Assembly: GCF_007670255.1 (NCBI RefSeq)
Contig: NZ_SZVS01000013.1
Span: 62,001 to 126,000, forward strand
Source of the DNA: Paenarthrobacter nicotinovorans
GTDB lineage: Bacteria; Actinomycetota; Actinomycetes; Actinomycetales; Micrococcaceae
Reading direction: 5' to 3'
Length of the DNA stretch: 64,000 bases
Positions 34,310-43,460 of this stretch are shown here, piece by piece; positions within the stretch are counted from its first letter, which is position 1; each line of letters opens with the position of its first letter. Below the pieces are notes generated by a model. The model was not told the origin of the DNA and made no database searches. It saw only the letters and a list, made by a program, of their open reading frames with translations. The translations under genes were made by a program, and so were the position numbers.

Positions 34310-34645
34310 GGAGGGTGTCGGATACAGATGGTGTCCGTGTTTGTGGAGTCTTCTGAGAAGGAGAGCGACGATGTCGGAAGCTTAGAACCATAGCTGCGCC
34401 GGCGATGATGGAGTTGTGCAGGCCGAATGCTGCTATGGGTATTCGGATGACGTTGTAGAAGAATGCCCAGCCAGGTCTGGATGGTCTTTAGGGTTTGGTG
34501 TGAAAGCTCGATGGGGCAGTGGTGACCTGGACCAGGTCGTTGCTCATGAAGTCAAGCCAGTGGCCTCGTAGGCGACATCGGCGCCCGATCCCATTGCGAT
34601 GCCCAAATTCGCTTGGGGAGTGCTGGGGTAACGCAGGTGACCGTG
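34310..34645 (-). pseudogene. C-terminal relic of a CopA-type copper ATPase
   Basis: Minus-strand frames read LGIAMGSGADVAYEATGLT, then MSNDLVQVTTA, then KTIQTWLGIFFYNVIRIP, and AAFGLHNSIIAGAAMVLS. These match the P1B-1 end IAIGTGTDVAIEAADITLM, NLFWAFFYNVLGIP and AAAAMALSSVSVVTNSLRL. Frameshifts and loss of the catalytic half show decay. The remainder of 34194-34729 holds nothing recognised. Confidence 0.7.
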
Positions 34646-34729
34646 GCGCCTTTGGAACACTCCTCCTGTAGGGCGTGCAGAAACCAGACGCCGCACATAT
34701 GGTTCAAGGACTGTGCGTGGAGCGCAAAG

Positions 34730-34744
34730 GGCGATATTATCGCC
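34730..34744. promoter_or_regulatory. Palindromic GATATTATC operator upstream of the cation antiporter
   Basis: GGCGATA-T-TATCGCC, a perfect 7-bp dyad 161 bases upstream of the antiporter start. Related boxes lie near tlpA (27545) and lpdA (23509). An ATGACGAT follows both this site and 27545, as if both derived from the front of an arsR-like gene. Confidence 0.5.
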
Positions 34745-34904
34745 GGATGACGATATCTGCCCGTCGCGTGCCGGCTGTTTCTCGTTCCTTACATCTTCGC
34801 CGTTGTCGGAGGAAATGTACCGGGCCTGAAGAGCATCCCATGACAGCGGGACGCACTCTGCCGGAAGCCGGGTCATCCCGGTGCCCGCTTGATGGAGCGT
34901 CACT

Positions 34905-36242
34905 GTGAAGCGTGCAGGGTCACTCGGAGCCATCGCCGGTGGTCTTGCCCTTCCGGTGGCGGTAATGGTCCCCGGGGTCCTCTTGCAGCTGAGCGGACTC
35001 CATGTTCCCCCCGTGGCGGCCGCTTCGGCGTTCGCGGCTGCCGTCGTCGGGGCCGCGTTCCTGCTCACCTGGGGCACTGAGCTTGCCGAAATCGACCTCG
35101 GGGAGGGGCTGGCGTTGGCGCTGCTGGCACTGATCGCCGTCCTGCCGGAGTACGCGGTGGATGTGGTCTTCGCCGCCAAGGCAGGAAGGGACCCGGCGGC
35201 CTATGCCCCCTTGGCCCTGGCGAACATGACAGGAGCCAACCGGCTGCTCATCGGAGTGGGCTGGTCCGTTGTGGCGCTTGTGGCCCTGGTTGCTCTCAGG
35301 CGCAAGGGCCAGGGCCTGACGGCGGAATCCCGTCCGGAAGCCGTCGAGTTGGCCCCGGTTCAGGTGATCGAGCTGGCCTTCCTCACGGTCGCGAGCGTCT
35401 ATGCCCTGACCCTGCCGCTGCGTGACAGCCTGACAATCGTTGATACCGTCGTGCTCTTCGGAATTTTCGCCGTCTATCTGTGGCGCCTGCGCCCCTCCGC
35501 CTCACCAATGGAGCCGAAGTTCGGGCACTCCGTTGGTGAGGGAGGCGAGGAAGACGACGAGGAATCCGAACTGTTTGGACCTGCAAAGCGGATTGCGCTG
35601 CTCTCCTTCCGCAGGCGGCGGCTCTTGACTGTCGGAATGCTCGCGGCGGCCGCCGCGGTCATCATTGTCGTGGCTGAACCCTTTGCCGACAGCCTCGTCC
35701 AGACGGGCCGGCAGCTTAATGTCAGTGAATTCCTGCTCGTGCAATGGGTGGCGCCTCTGGCCTCGGAGACCCCGGAATTCATCGCCGTGGTCCTGCTTGC
35801 CTGGAAGCTGCAGTCTGCGGCAGCCCTGGGGGCGCTTATTTCCTCAAAGATCAACCAGTGGACCCTGCTCGTGGGAATCCTTCCCCTGGTGTTCGCCTTT
35901 TCTGCCGGATCGCTGAAGGGTCTGCCGGTTGACTCGGTGCAGCGGGAGGAACTGCTGCTCACCGCTGCCCAGTCCATGTTCGCCGTCGGCCTGGTCATTG
36001 GCGGTCGGCTGACCCGGGCCGGCGCGTGGTCTCTTCTCGGGCTGTTCTTCGCCCAGTTCGTTGCGGCCTGGACGCTGCCTCCGGACCTGCGGGGCGCCGA
36101 GCGTCTGATCGTTGCGGCCGTGTACTTGGTTCTGGCCGCGGGGCTGCTTATCCGGCGACGACGGTCGCTGCTGAATGTGCTCAGGGCGGGCCTTGGCCGC
36201 AGCGCCCCTACGAAGGTGGCAGGGGAGCCGCCAACACCCTAG
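34905..36242 (+). CDS. Calcium/cation antiporter (CaCA superfamily, YrbG/CAX-like)
   Basis: 445 residues, about eleven TM helices in two repeats. Exchanger repeats are visible as LIAVLPEYAVDVVFAAKAG and ANMTGANRLLIGVGW in the first half, and LASETPEFIAVVLLAW with LISSKINQWTLLVGILPL in the second; paired acidic residues (PEYAVD, ETPEF) form the ion site. An acidic cytoplasmic loop (EGGEEDDEESE, about 205) separates the halves. GTG start at 34905 with GGAG upstream. It probably exchanges Ca2+ or another divalent ion for H+ or Na+. Confidence 0.88.
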   Translation: MKRAGSLGAIAGGLALPVAVMVPGVLLQLSGLHVPPVAAASAFAAAVVGAAFLLTWGTELAEIDLGEGLALALLALIAVLPEYAVDVVFAAKAGRDPAAYAPLALANMTGANRLLIGVGWSVVALVALVALRRKGQGLTAESRPEAVELAPVQVIELAFLTVASVYALTLPLRDSLTIVDTVVLFGIFAVYLWRLRPSASPMEPKFGHSVGEGGEEDDEESELFGPAKRIALLSFRRRRLLTVGMLAAAAAVIIVVAEPFADSLVQTGRQLNVSEFLLVQWVAPLASETPEFIAVVLLAWKLQSAAALGALISSKINQWTLLVGILPLVFAFSAGSLKGLPVDSVQREELLLTAAQSMFAVGLVIGGRLTRAGAWSLLGLFFAQFVAAWTLPPDLRGAERLIVAAVYLVLAAGLLIRRRRSLLNVLRAGLGRSAPTKVAGEPPTP

Positions 36243-36293
36243 ACCGGCGCACCCGGGCGGGGAGGATCCGCAATTTCGACCCAGGAGGATTTC

Positions 36294-37679
36294 ATGCGAG
36301 AAACCCAGATTGGGCTCTTGCTCGACGAACGTGCCGCCAGGAAGCGGGGGAGCAAGGCCATCGAGCAGCGGCAACGGGACCGGCTGGGCGACATGATCGC
36401 TTACGCCCGGATCCGGTCACCGTATTACCGCAGGCTCTATCAGGGCCTGCCGCACGAGATCACCGACCCGGTCCGTCTCCCTGTGACCAATAAAACTGAC
36501 CTGATGGCCCGCTTCGATGACTGGACCACCGACCCTGCCGTGACCTTGGAGGAGACCCAGGCCTTCGTCAGCGACCCAGAGCTGATCGGCACGAAATTCC
36601 TCAACCGCTACACCGTAGCCACTACCTCCGGAACCACCGGTACCCGGGGCCTGTTCCTGCTGGACAGGAGAACACTCAAGGTAACCAAAGCCATGACGGC
36701 ACGCATGCTGCGCTCCTGGCTCGCTCCGGCAGACGTTCTGGCGATCGTTCGCGGCCGCGGGCGGATGGCCATGGTCATCGCCACAGGCGGCCATTTCGCT
36801 TCCGCCGCCGCCGCAGCAGCGCTCCGCAGGGGACCGGGCCGGTCCATTGTGGACGTTTTTCCAGTACAGACTCCGATGCCCGAACTGGTCGCCCGGCTCA
36901 ACGACTTCAGCCCAGCAATTCTTGCCCCGTACGCTTCGACCGGGCGGCTGCTGGCGTCGGAGCAGGAAGCCGGCAGGTTGCACATCCGGCCGGCGCTGGT
37001 GGTTCTCTCGGCCGAGGGTCTTCCCGTAGGAGAGTATGAGCGGATGGCAACAGCGTTCGCGGCCAAGGTCCGTCAGGGTTACGCCGCAACCGAATGCCCG
37101 TTCCTTAGCTACAGCTGCCAGGAAGAATGGTTGCACGTCAACAGTGACTGGGCCATCCTGGAACCGGTCGACGCCAACCATCGCCCCGTCCCTCCCGGAC
37201 AACAGTCGCATACCGTTCTACTGAGCAACCTGGCCAACCGCGTTCAACCGGTCCTGCGCTACGACCTCGGCGACAGCGTCACAATGCAGCCCACGCCCTG
37301 TCCGTGCGGCGACCCGATGCCGGCAATCCGTGTTCAGGGCCGAACCGCTGAACTGCTCACCTTCCCCGGGAGTGGTCCGGGCCAGATCACAATCACCCCG
37401 CTGAGCGTCGGCACGCTGTTGGACGAGGTCACGGGCCTGGCTAGGGGCCAGGTCGTGCAGACCGGCCCCGAGAGCCTAAGCCTTCGCCTGCAAGCCTCCC
37501 CCGGGGCGGCCCCCGATACCGTATGGGAGGCCGCCCAGTCAAAGATCACCCACATGCTCGTCGACCAAGGCCTCAGCAGGGTCACCGTGACACGCGACCC
37601 GCAAGCACCCGCCCTCTCCCCAGGCGGCAAGCTCCGCACAGTTGTCCCGCTCAACCCCACACCCTCGAGCCCTGCCTGA
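36294..37679 (+). CDS. Phenylacetate-CoA ligase-like adenylate-forming enzyme
   Basis: 461 residues with an ideal AGGAGG site. VATTSGTTGTRGLFLLDRR is the P-loop; VRQGYAATECPFLSYSC is the A5-type motif; LRYDLGDSVTMQPTPCPCG is the PaaK-type A7/A8 area with Cys residues. The N-terminal MIAYARIRSPYYRRLY is typical of PaaK/CapK proteins. It adenylates a carboxylate of unknown identity. It follows the antiporter by 52 bases, possibly in one transcript. Confidence 0.85.
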   Translation: MRETQIGLLLDERAARKRGSKAIEQRQRDRLGDMIAYARIRSPYYRRLYQGLPHEITDPVRLPVTNKTDLMARFDDWTTDPAVTLEETQAFVSDPELIGTKFLNRYTVATTSGTTGTRGLFLLDRRTLKVTKAMTARMLRSWLAPADVLAIVRGRGRMAMVIATGGHFASAAAAAALRRGPGRSIVDVFPVQTPMPELVARLNDFSPAILAPYASTGRLLASEQEAGRLHIRPALVVLSAEGLPVGEYERMATAFAAKVRQGYAATECPFLSYSCQEEWLHVNSDWAILEPVDANHRPVPPGQQSHTVLLSNLANRVQPVLRYDLGDSVTMQPTPCPCGDPMPAIRVQGRTAELLTFPGSGPGQITITPLSVGTLLDEVTGLARGQVVQTGPESLSLRLQASPGAAPDTVWEAAQSKITHMLVDQGLSRVTVTRDPQAPALSPGGKLRTVVPLNPTPSSPA

Positions 37680-38757
37680 GCGAACCTACAAGGGTCTGTG
37701 TGACGAAACCCTGAAGGCTCTGTCCTCGTCGTCGGGGGGTTGAGGAGCCGGACGACCGTAGGGCAGGAGATTCTCAGCAACTGTGCTCTGACCGCGGTGT
37801 CATCCTCTTCGCGTTGAGTTACTCGACGGGCTGAAGCTGGGGCAACCGGATGTCTATAGTCCCGGCCAGATCATCCGAGGGCATCCCAGCCGCCGCCGTA
37901 CAACCTGATCGGGACTTTCAAGATGTCATAGGTCGCCGGTCCCTTAAGCCCGGCTTCCGCATTGCCGATTTCGCCGGTCATTTCCGTTTAGGGACGGCGG
38001 ACAGGGCCCGCGAGCGTTCGCCTGAGCCCCTTGCCCGGCTCTATCCCTGATCATCACCGCCGCGCCCGCGAGGCCCCGCAATTTCGCGAGCACGACGTAA
38101 TTTCGCGGGCACTTTTAGGTGAGGCTCGTCGCAGTCTTCCTCCTTTGATGTTACGGATGTAACATCAAAGGACCAGTCGGCCCCAGGCTGGTCCATGTGA
38201 CCAGAGCGGCGGAAAGGCGCCCGCGAACCGAGGCCCCGTCCTTCGGCTCCTGAACGGCCTCCCGCTCTTTGGTTCGCACGGCGTCCTGGGGTGGTCTGGG
38301 ACCCTGACGTATTTGGTATTTCGACCGAAGTGGAGGAGTTCGATGCACGTTTCCCCCAAAAGTGGGGCCCAAGTATCGGCTGTCTCCCTCCTCGCTGCAG
38401 CCAGCACATCGTATGCCGGCGGGACAGGTCGGGTCCCGTCCGCCTCACGCCATCCAATGCCGCTCTCACACCATCGACGACGTCCTTATCCTGTCTTCCG
38501 GGTTCCGGAGCTAGCCCGAAGGGTGAGGTACTTTGCCGACCGGGCAGGGGGATGGAATGCCCCACACCGACAAGAATGCCCTCGCCGGCGACACAGTCTG
38601 ATGAGCTGTGAGAACAGTACCCACCGTCCCGATTCACCGACTCTGCGGATGAGTACGCCGTGACGGCCGGAAAACGCAAGGCCGCCGACCCAGGGCCGCG
38701 AGCCCACGGCCAGGAGGAGGGCCTGCCCGTTGAGACCGGTCCGGAAGGACGGGCGAC
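37680..38757. other. 1.1-kb region without recognised gene
   Basis: No frame on either strand shows a known family. It holds two copies of AATTTCGCG(A/G)GCAC at a 19-base pitch (38080-38093 and 38099-38112) and a strong palindrome (38141-38172). Composition stays GC-rich, so decayed coding sequence is likelier than a designed spacer. Confidence 0.5.
38141..38172. promoter_or_regulatory. TGTTAC-N4-GTAACA palindrome 1
   Basis: Perfect 14-bp arms TCCTTTGATGTTAC and GTAACATCAAAGGA around GGAT. Shares the GTTAC-N4-GTAAC core with sites at 40833 and 44509. The next likely gene is the small membrane protein at 38758. Confidence 0.6.
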
Positions 38758-39048
38758 ATGAGGGCGGGGCGCTGGACAGGCCGTGCACGGGCAGCGGCAG
38801 GGCAGCTGTTGCGCGATCAGCCTGCTGACCGAGAGGGGCGATCCCCTGTTCGACGGCGCTTCGGTGGGCTCCGCGCTCTGGTCACCGTGGTGCTGGTTCT
38901 GGCTCTGCTCCTGGTCATCGCCGCGGTCGTGTTCGGTGTGATGCTCTTAACCAATGCCGAGGCCGTATTGTCCTGGCTGGATGGGATACTCCGGCAGGTT
39001 CAGCGAATACCGTTTATCGGAGGTGAAGATTCTTCGGGCGGCGGGTGA
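38758..39048 (+). CDS. Small single-TM protein of unknown function
   Basis: 96 residues: Arg-rich N terminus, one TM helix (about 38-65, ALVTVVLVLALLLVIAAVVF), and a short Gly-rich end. The start is ATG 38758 after GGACGGGCGAC; the ribosome site is weak. It is the first plausible gene after palindrome 1. No family is recognised and it may be spurious. Confidence 0.45.
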   Translation: MRAGRWTGRARAAAGQLLRDQPADREGRSPVRRRFGGLRALVTVVLVLALLLVIAAVVFGVMLLTNAEAVLSWLDGILRQVQRIPFIGGEDSSGGG

Positions 39049-39775
39049 ACTAATACGCGCGTTGAACAGACCAGGCAGTTGCCCGGACCGCTTCTACCAA
39101 GGACCACCACAATGTTGCCGGTCGTGGCCGGACCGGCGCTGGGGTAGAGAGTTTCTCTGGGATGCCGCGGACCCCCGGTTTGACTTAGCTTGGAGGGGTT
39201 GCTGGTGCCGGGGTTTCCACGCTTGGGGAGCGCGTCTCCCGCCCTTCAGACTGGCCTCGTAGGCGATAGATATCCCGATACGAAAGCAGCCGCTCCGGGG
39301 CGTGGCAGCGGATCCGTGGGGCGTGCCGCGTCGTTGTGTCGCCGCGATTTGCCGGAGCAGCCCCGGAGACGTGATTCTGGACAACACAACCCGGTGGCCA
39401 CAGCGCGCGGCGTTCCCCATCTGGGCGCCTGCGGCTCGAGTGGCACCTCTGGCACCGTCCACTCATGCGGGTCCAGGCGCTGCCGGCCTTCCACGACCCT
39501 CCGATTCAGGCCCTTACGGCAACCACGGAGACCGGCACCCTGCATGTCACCTGGTGTCAGCGACCTGCTCGGATTGCAGGACCTCGCGGACCCGCTTCTC
39601 AGCGCGGCCGGTCAGCCCTGCAGGGGCCAAGGGCACAGTTATTCTGTTCGACGCAGGAGACCGAAGCATGACCTCCCAGGTCGGCTCCAAGAATGTGTTT
39701 GAGTGCCCGCCCGTCGGGGCTGCACGGACAGGTCGGCTGCACGGACAGGTCACTGAGTAACCGCCAGTGCCTAGA
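39049..39775. other. Intergenic region without recognised gene
   Basis: Frames on both strands are Arg/Pro-rich and match nothing I know. A 17-bp tandem duplication lies at 39718-39751. Confidence 0.45.
39718..39751. repeat. 17-bp tandem duplication
   Basis: Two exact copies of GGCTGCACGGACAGGTC side by side, just past the stop of the ChrB-like gene at 39776. Probably slippage. Confidence 0.8.
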
Positions 39776-40402
39776 TCAGGGGCCGACAGCGCGCAGCACC
39801 GGGGCGGGGTCCTTGTTCCTGCCCCCGTGGTCGGCGTTGTGGGCCTGTTCGGCAGGGGCGGGGGCCTCGGCCAGTATTGCCGCTTCGGCGAACCGGGCCA
39901 TCGCTTCCTCGGCTCGGCGCAGTTCGCTCCTCGCCTGTGTCCCGAGGGGAGCCGGAAAGTAGTCGCGGGCGGCGATTTTGCGCAGCCAGGTGCGGAAACG
40001 TGCGAGGTCCGCTTCGGATTCCTCGACTTCCTCGAACGTGGTGCGTCCGCGTGCCGTTTCGGTTTCCAGTTCGGCGAAGAATGCGGGAAAGCGTTTAAGG
40101 ACTTCGGTGTATTCGCCGCTTCGTGCCTTCTGCAGCTCCCGAATTATTTCCTGTTCCTGCTCCCGTTCAGGGAAGGAAATGGTCAGCACCCGGGCTGTTC
40201 CTCCGTCCCTGATCACCCGCGCGGCCAGTTGGGCCACGGCCCGTAGTGTTGAGGCCTTTGCGGGCAGCAGGCATGCTGATTGCTGCAGGTACAGGGCACC
40301 GAGTTCTTTGAGCTTGCGCCAGACTGTGACCCGCAGGGCCGCCGGGGCGCCGGCAGTCGAGATGGTCACCATCAGCCACCGCCCCTGATCGTCCTCATCC
40401 AT
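39776..40402 (-). CDS. ChrB N-terminal-domain protein (chromate resistance family)
   Basis: 208 residues. WLMVTISTAGAPAALRVTVW and LGALYLQQSACLLP match the ChrB N-terminal domain, a PaaX-like winged region; a charged helical segment follows (about 75-175). In ChrB proteins this domain senses chromate and regulates the chrA transporter. No chrA is in the window and the C-terminal ChrB domain is absent, so this stand-alone form has an uncertain role. Confidence 0.8.
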   Translation of the reverse strand: MDEDDQGRWLMVTISTAGAPAALRVTVWRKLKELGALYLQQSACLLPAKASTLRAVAQLAARVIRDGGTARVLTISFPEREQEQEIIRELQKARSGEYTEVLKRFPAFFAELETETARGRTTFEEVEESEADLARFRTWLRKIAARDYFPAPLGTQARSELRRAEEAMARFAEAAILAEAPAPAEQAHNADHGGRNKDPAPVLRAVGP

Positions 40403-40629
40403 GTCCCCATGCTACCTCCCGGTTCCGCATCCCCCTGTTGCCTCCTTGTCATACCTCCGGGAAACCCGCCGGATGACTGTTTCGGTGCCTCTGACTCACT
40501 CCGACTTTCGCGCGTGCGGGTGCTTGAGCGGGTGAACGTTGCGGCAAAAGGGGACACCGGAGAGAGGTTCCTTCACGTTTGGACGCTTTCTGTAGCCCGG
40601 GTGAAGGCGGCCTTGGAGAAAACGGCGGG

Positions 40630-40800
40630 CCCGGCCGACCTGCACGTCCATAACCTGCATGTCGCCCCGGCGGCAATGCGCTGGGTCTCGGTGGACCCGG
40701 GAACGTTCCTTTGATTACGAGTACAGGTTTCCAGGGGGAGCACGGGTAGGAATGGAGGCTGCTCACCGCTGCCGGTTCCCTGCACGGCGCCGTTCGGTTT
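40630..40800 (+). pseudogene. Multicopper oxidase relic
   Basis: ADLHVHNLHVAPAAMRWVSV then DPGTFL runs to a stop; the next frame reads FDYEYRFPGG. The intact oxidase at 7931 has NLHVHGLHVSPQGNSDNPFV and DPGGSFDYEFTLPAD at the same place. Only the first copper-ligand region survives. Confidence 0.65.
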
Positions 40801-40832
40801 CCCCTCACTGCCTGCCCAACGTTAACAACGGT

Positions 40833-40866
40833 CTCAGTGAATGTTACACTCGTAACATTCACTGAG
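40833..40866. promoter_or_regulatory. TGTTAC-N4-GTAACA palindrome 2
   Basis: Perfect 15-bp arms CTCAGTGAATGTTAC and GTAACATTCACTGAG around ACTC. It is the strongest member of the family. Downstream on the plus strand lie the dedA fragment (41198) and the membrane protein at 41581. Confidence 0.7.
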
Positions 40867-41197
40867 GTGGGAGGGCCGGCCGAGAGCCGCTGACCGGCGG
40901 TGGTGCTGGCCGTCGCTGCGCCGCTTCCGTGGCCTCCTCAGAAGCGCTGAGCGCTGAGGTGCCTTGGCGGGGCGTGCGGACCCATTCACGTCCAGCACGG
41001 GAGTAAGATCTGTGTCCTTGTCTCTTTCCATGGCTCTTCCACGTCCGGCAGGCCCGGGGCTCCCGGCGGGATCCTTTCCTGGCTTGCTGCTGCGTCCGGC
41101 TGCACTGCTCGAAGGAGCGGGGTGGTGGTCGTCGCTCCGGCCGTTTTCATCGAATCCGGGGTTCTTTTCCCATTCAGCGAGCACGCCAAAAGTTAGC

Positions 41198-41584
41198 ATG
41201 GCAAGGTTGCGGGCTGCGGAACTGTTTTCCGTCCGCTGCGGGGGCAGGGCAGCGGTCCTGGTACGGTTCTTGCCGTTCGTGCGCACCTATACCCCGCTTG
41301 CAGCCGGCACGGCCCACCTGCCGTACCGGACGTTCCTCATCTGGACTGTCACCGTGGTCGCGGCTTGGGGTGCGGGGCTGGCCCTTCCGGGCGCCTGGCT
41401 CGGTAGTGCCGAGTTCACCGTCCGCAACATCGGCCTGGTCCTGATCGTGGCCGCCCCGCTCGGCATGCTCCGCTGCGGTGCCAAGTACCCTGTCCCGGGT
41501 ATCGCCGCGACCATACCGGGGCAAACCAATCTGCCGCAGGGCAACCCTGAGGTGGACGGCTACACTGACGGCGCCGGCAGGTGA
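41198..41584 (+). pseudogene. DedA/VTT-family membrane protein fragment
   Basis: AVLVRFLPFVRTYTPLAAGTA and PYRTFLIWTVTVVAAWGAGL are the DedA core with the essential Arg and Pro residues. The N-terminal 70 or so residues of a normal DedA protein are missing. The C terminus departs from the family after FTVRNIGLVLIVAAP, consistent with a frameshift. The stop overlaps the next start (GTGA), so the fragment may still be translated. Confidence 0.7.
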
Positions 41585-42303
41585 GCGCGGCCGTGACGTC
41601 CCCCGCAACGAAGTCAGCTGCCACGGCGAATGCATCTGCCTGGGATCTGGCGGGCCTGCTGAGCCCCGACGCCGTGGAAGTGTTTCTGGGGACGGTCGTC
41701 CTGCTGGGCCTGGTGCTCGTCGGGGGCGCCTGGCTGAGCATCCGCCGCCCACGGCGTGCCGGCCGGCCAGGGCGGCTTCCGCCCCGCGTGTTCCGGAACT
41801 GGGGGTACCTGAGCTTCAAGAACCCTCGCCGGGAGCCGGACAGCGATCCGGTACGGGTGGTCATTTACCCACCGGGCATCGGGTCCATCCGGACAAAGGC
41901 ACTGCACCGGCTCAGCGGCCGGCCGGCAGCGGGAGCCGTCCCCGGCCTTGCCGCAGGGGCGTTGGTACTCCTGCTGCCGGATCGTCATCTGGGTCCGCCG
42001 GTCCTGTCGGCACTCACCCTCGGAATCCTGGTCTGCTGCGCCTGCCGACTGGTCCTCCTGCGGGTCACCGGACACGGTGTCCGGGCACGCTGCCGTACCA
42101 TGTTCGTGGCTGACACCGGCCCGCTCCGGTCGGGACTGCTTGCTGGTAACGAGCAGGCGGAACAGGACACGCTCATCGTCCTCGCCGGCCTGAAGCCCGA
42201 GCACGCCGCCGGTGATCCATGGGCGTTCCACCGCCGGATCTATGAAGAGGCCCTCCGCGATCGGGATGTGCGGAAGCCCGGAACGGCTGAATCGGGGCCT
42301 TAA
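41581..42303 (+). CDS. Membrane protein of unknown function
   Basis: 240 residues from the GTG at 41581. One TM helix near 34-55 (FLGTVVLLGLVLVGGAWLSI), a basic cytoplasmic segment, then a TM pair about 118-160 (VLLLPDRHLGPPVLSALTLG, LVCCACRLVLLRV), and a C-terminal soluble part (LAGLKPEHAAGDPWAFHRR). No family is recognised with confidence. Coupling to the dedA fragment suggests an envelope-related role. Confidence 0.7.
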   Translation: MSAAVTSPATKSAATANASAWDLAGLLSPDAVEVFLGTVVLLGLVLVGGAWLSIRRPRRAGRPGRLPPRVFRNWGYLSFKNPRREPDSDPVRVVIYPPGIGSIRTKALHRLSGRPAAGAVPGLAAGALVLLLPDRHLGPPVLSALTLGILVCCACRLVLLRVTGHGVRARCRTMFVADTGPLRSGLLAGNEQAEQDTLIVLAGLKPEHAAGDPWAFHRRIYEEALRDRDVRKPGTAESGP

Positions 42304-42458
42304 GGGACGAGCCCTTCAACCAGCGATCGCATTCTGAATGGCGTTCCTCCGGGAACCGACGTGAGGCCCTGTATCAGCCGGCTTGACCGGAGGGAGGGCT
42401 TGGCCGGCCCGTGCGATGAGCAGCCCGCCTGGATTTACGAACAGGAGCAACAGAAACC

Positions 42459-43268
42459 ATGAACCACCACCCTGATGGCCCTCCACCCCGCGAAGAAGAA
42501 ACCTCTGCGGATGACCGGACCGTCGGTAGCCGCGACCTCACCCGGTGGAAAACACCGGCCGGTAGGGCTCTCGCGTCCTGGGTCCAGCGGCTTAGTTTCC
42601 GTCTTGGGCGGCACGGGGCGCTGATCCTCATGGTTGTGGCGGGCGCCGTCATCGCAGGGCTGTTGACCGCGGTTGCCGGTGAGGTGTACGAGGCGGTGGC
42701 AGAGTCCGACGGGGTGGCTGCCCTGGACCGTCCTGTGCTGGATGCGGTAAAAAGGCTGCGTTCGCCCGCCGTTGACGCCGCAGTGACCGGCTACAGTGCT
42801 CTCGCCGGCGAGACTGTTTTGCCCGTCGTTGCCCTGGTCGCCATCATCATTCTCACCCTCCGGCAACGGACCTGGACACCTTTTGTTCTCATCGTCATTG
42901 CCGGAGCCGGATCCCTGTTCATGACCGTGGTCGGCAAGCAGCTTATCGGCCGGGCCCGGCCTCCCCTCGTTGATGCTGTCCCGCCTTTTGAGTACTCCCC
43001 TTCCTTTCCCAGCGGCCACACTTTGAACTCTTTCGTCATCGCAGGGATCATCGCCTACCTCATCCTGCTGCGCGGCCACAGCCTCCGGGTCAGGGCGTCG
43101 GCCTTAGCCTTGGCTGCAGGGTTCGCCGTCACTATCGGCCTCAGCAGGGTGTTTCTCGGCCACCACTGGCTCACCGACGTTCTTGTTGCCTGGACCCTCG
43201 GTGCAGCATGGCTCGCCATCGTCATCACAGTCCACCGGCTGCACCTCACGCTCCGCCGAAAGTCTTGA
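42459..43268 (+). CDS. PAP2-family membrane phosphatase
   Basis: 269 residues, six TM helices after a charged N terminus; AGGAG upstream. The three PAP2 motifs are present: KQLIGRARPP, PSGHT and SRVFLGHHWLTD. It dephosphorylates lipid phosphates such as phosphatidic acid, PGP or undecaprenyl pyrophosphate on the outer face. It starts the envelope cluster and faces a lipid kinase gene with the opposite activity. Confidence 0.92.
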   Translation: MNHHPDGPPPREEETSADDRTVGSRDLTRWKTPAGRALASWVQRLSFRLGRHGALILMVVAGAVIAGLLTAVAGEVYEAVAESDGVAALDRPVLDAVKRLRSPAVDAAVTGYSALAGETVLPVVALVAIIILTLRQRTWTPFVLIVIAGAGSLFMTVVGKQLIGRARPPLVDAVPPFEYSPSFPSGHTLNSFVIAGIIAYLILLRGHSLRVRASALALAAGFAVTIGLSRVFLGHHWLTDVLVAWTLGAAWLAIVITVHRLHLTLRRKS

Positions 43269-43460
43269 AACGGGAACAGGCAAAGGCAATCGGGTGCCCG
43301 GGAAGTATAAGACCTGGCCGCCCTTATGCCCCGCGCCGCTGAACGTGCAGTGGAACGGCCCCCTCCCATTCTTCGGCGTGGGACAGAACAGTGGGCGGTC
43401 CTTCCGCCCGCCGGTTACTGGCTCCCGGCGGTTCAGCAATGGACTCTGGTGCCGGGGCGC

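Noticed and set aside
38080-38112. Two AATTTCGCG(A/G)GCAC repeats as a CRISPR or iteron array
   Set aside because: Only two 14-base copies, no spacers of regular length, no cas or rep gene.
38041-38679. 212-residue minus-strand frame in the gene-poor region
   Set aside because: Composition is Arg/Gly/Ser-rich, it spans the palindrome at 38141 and matches no family I know.
39049-39775. Further multicopper oxidase or IS relic
   Set aside because: Tried all frames; no stretch matched a family well enough to name.
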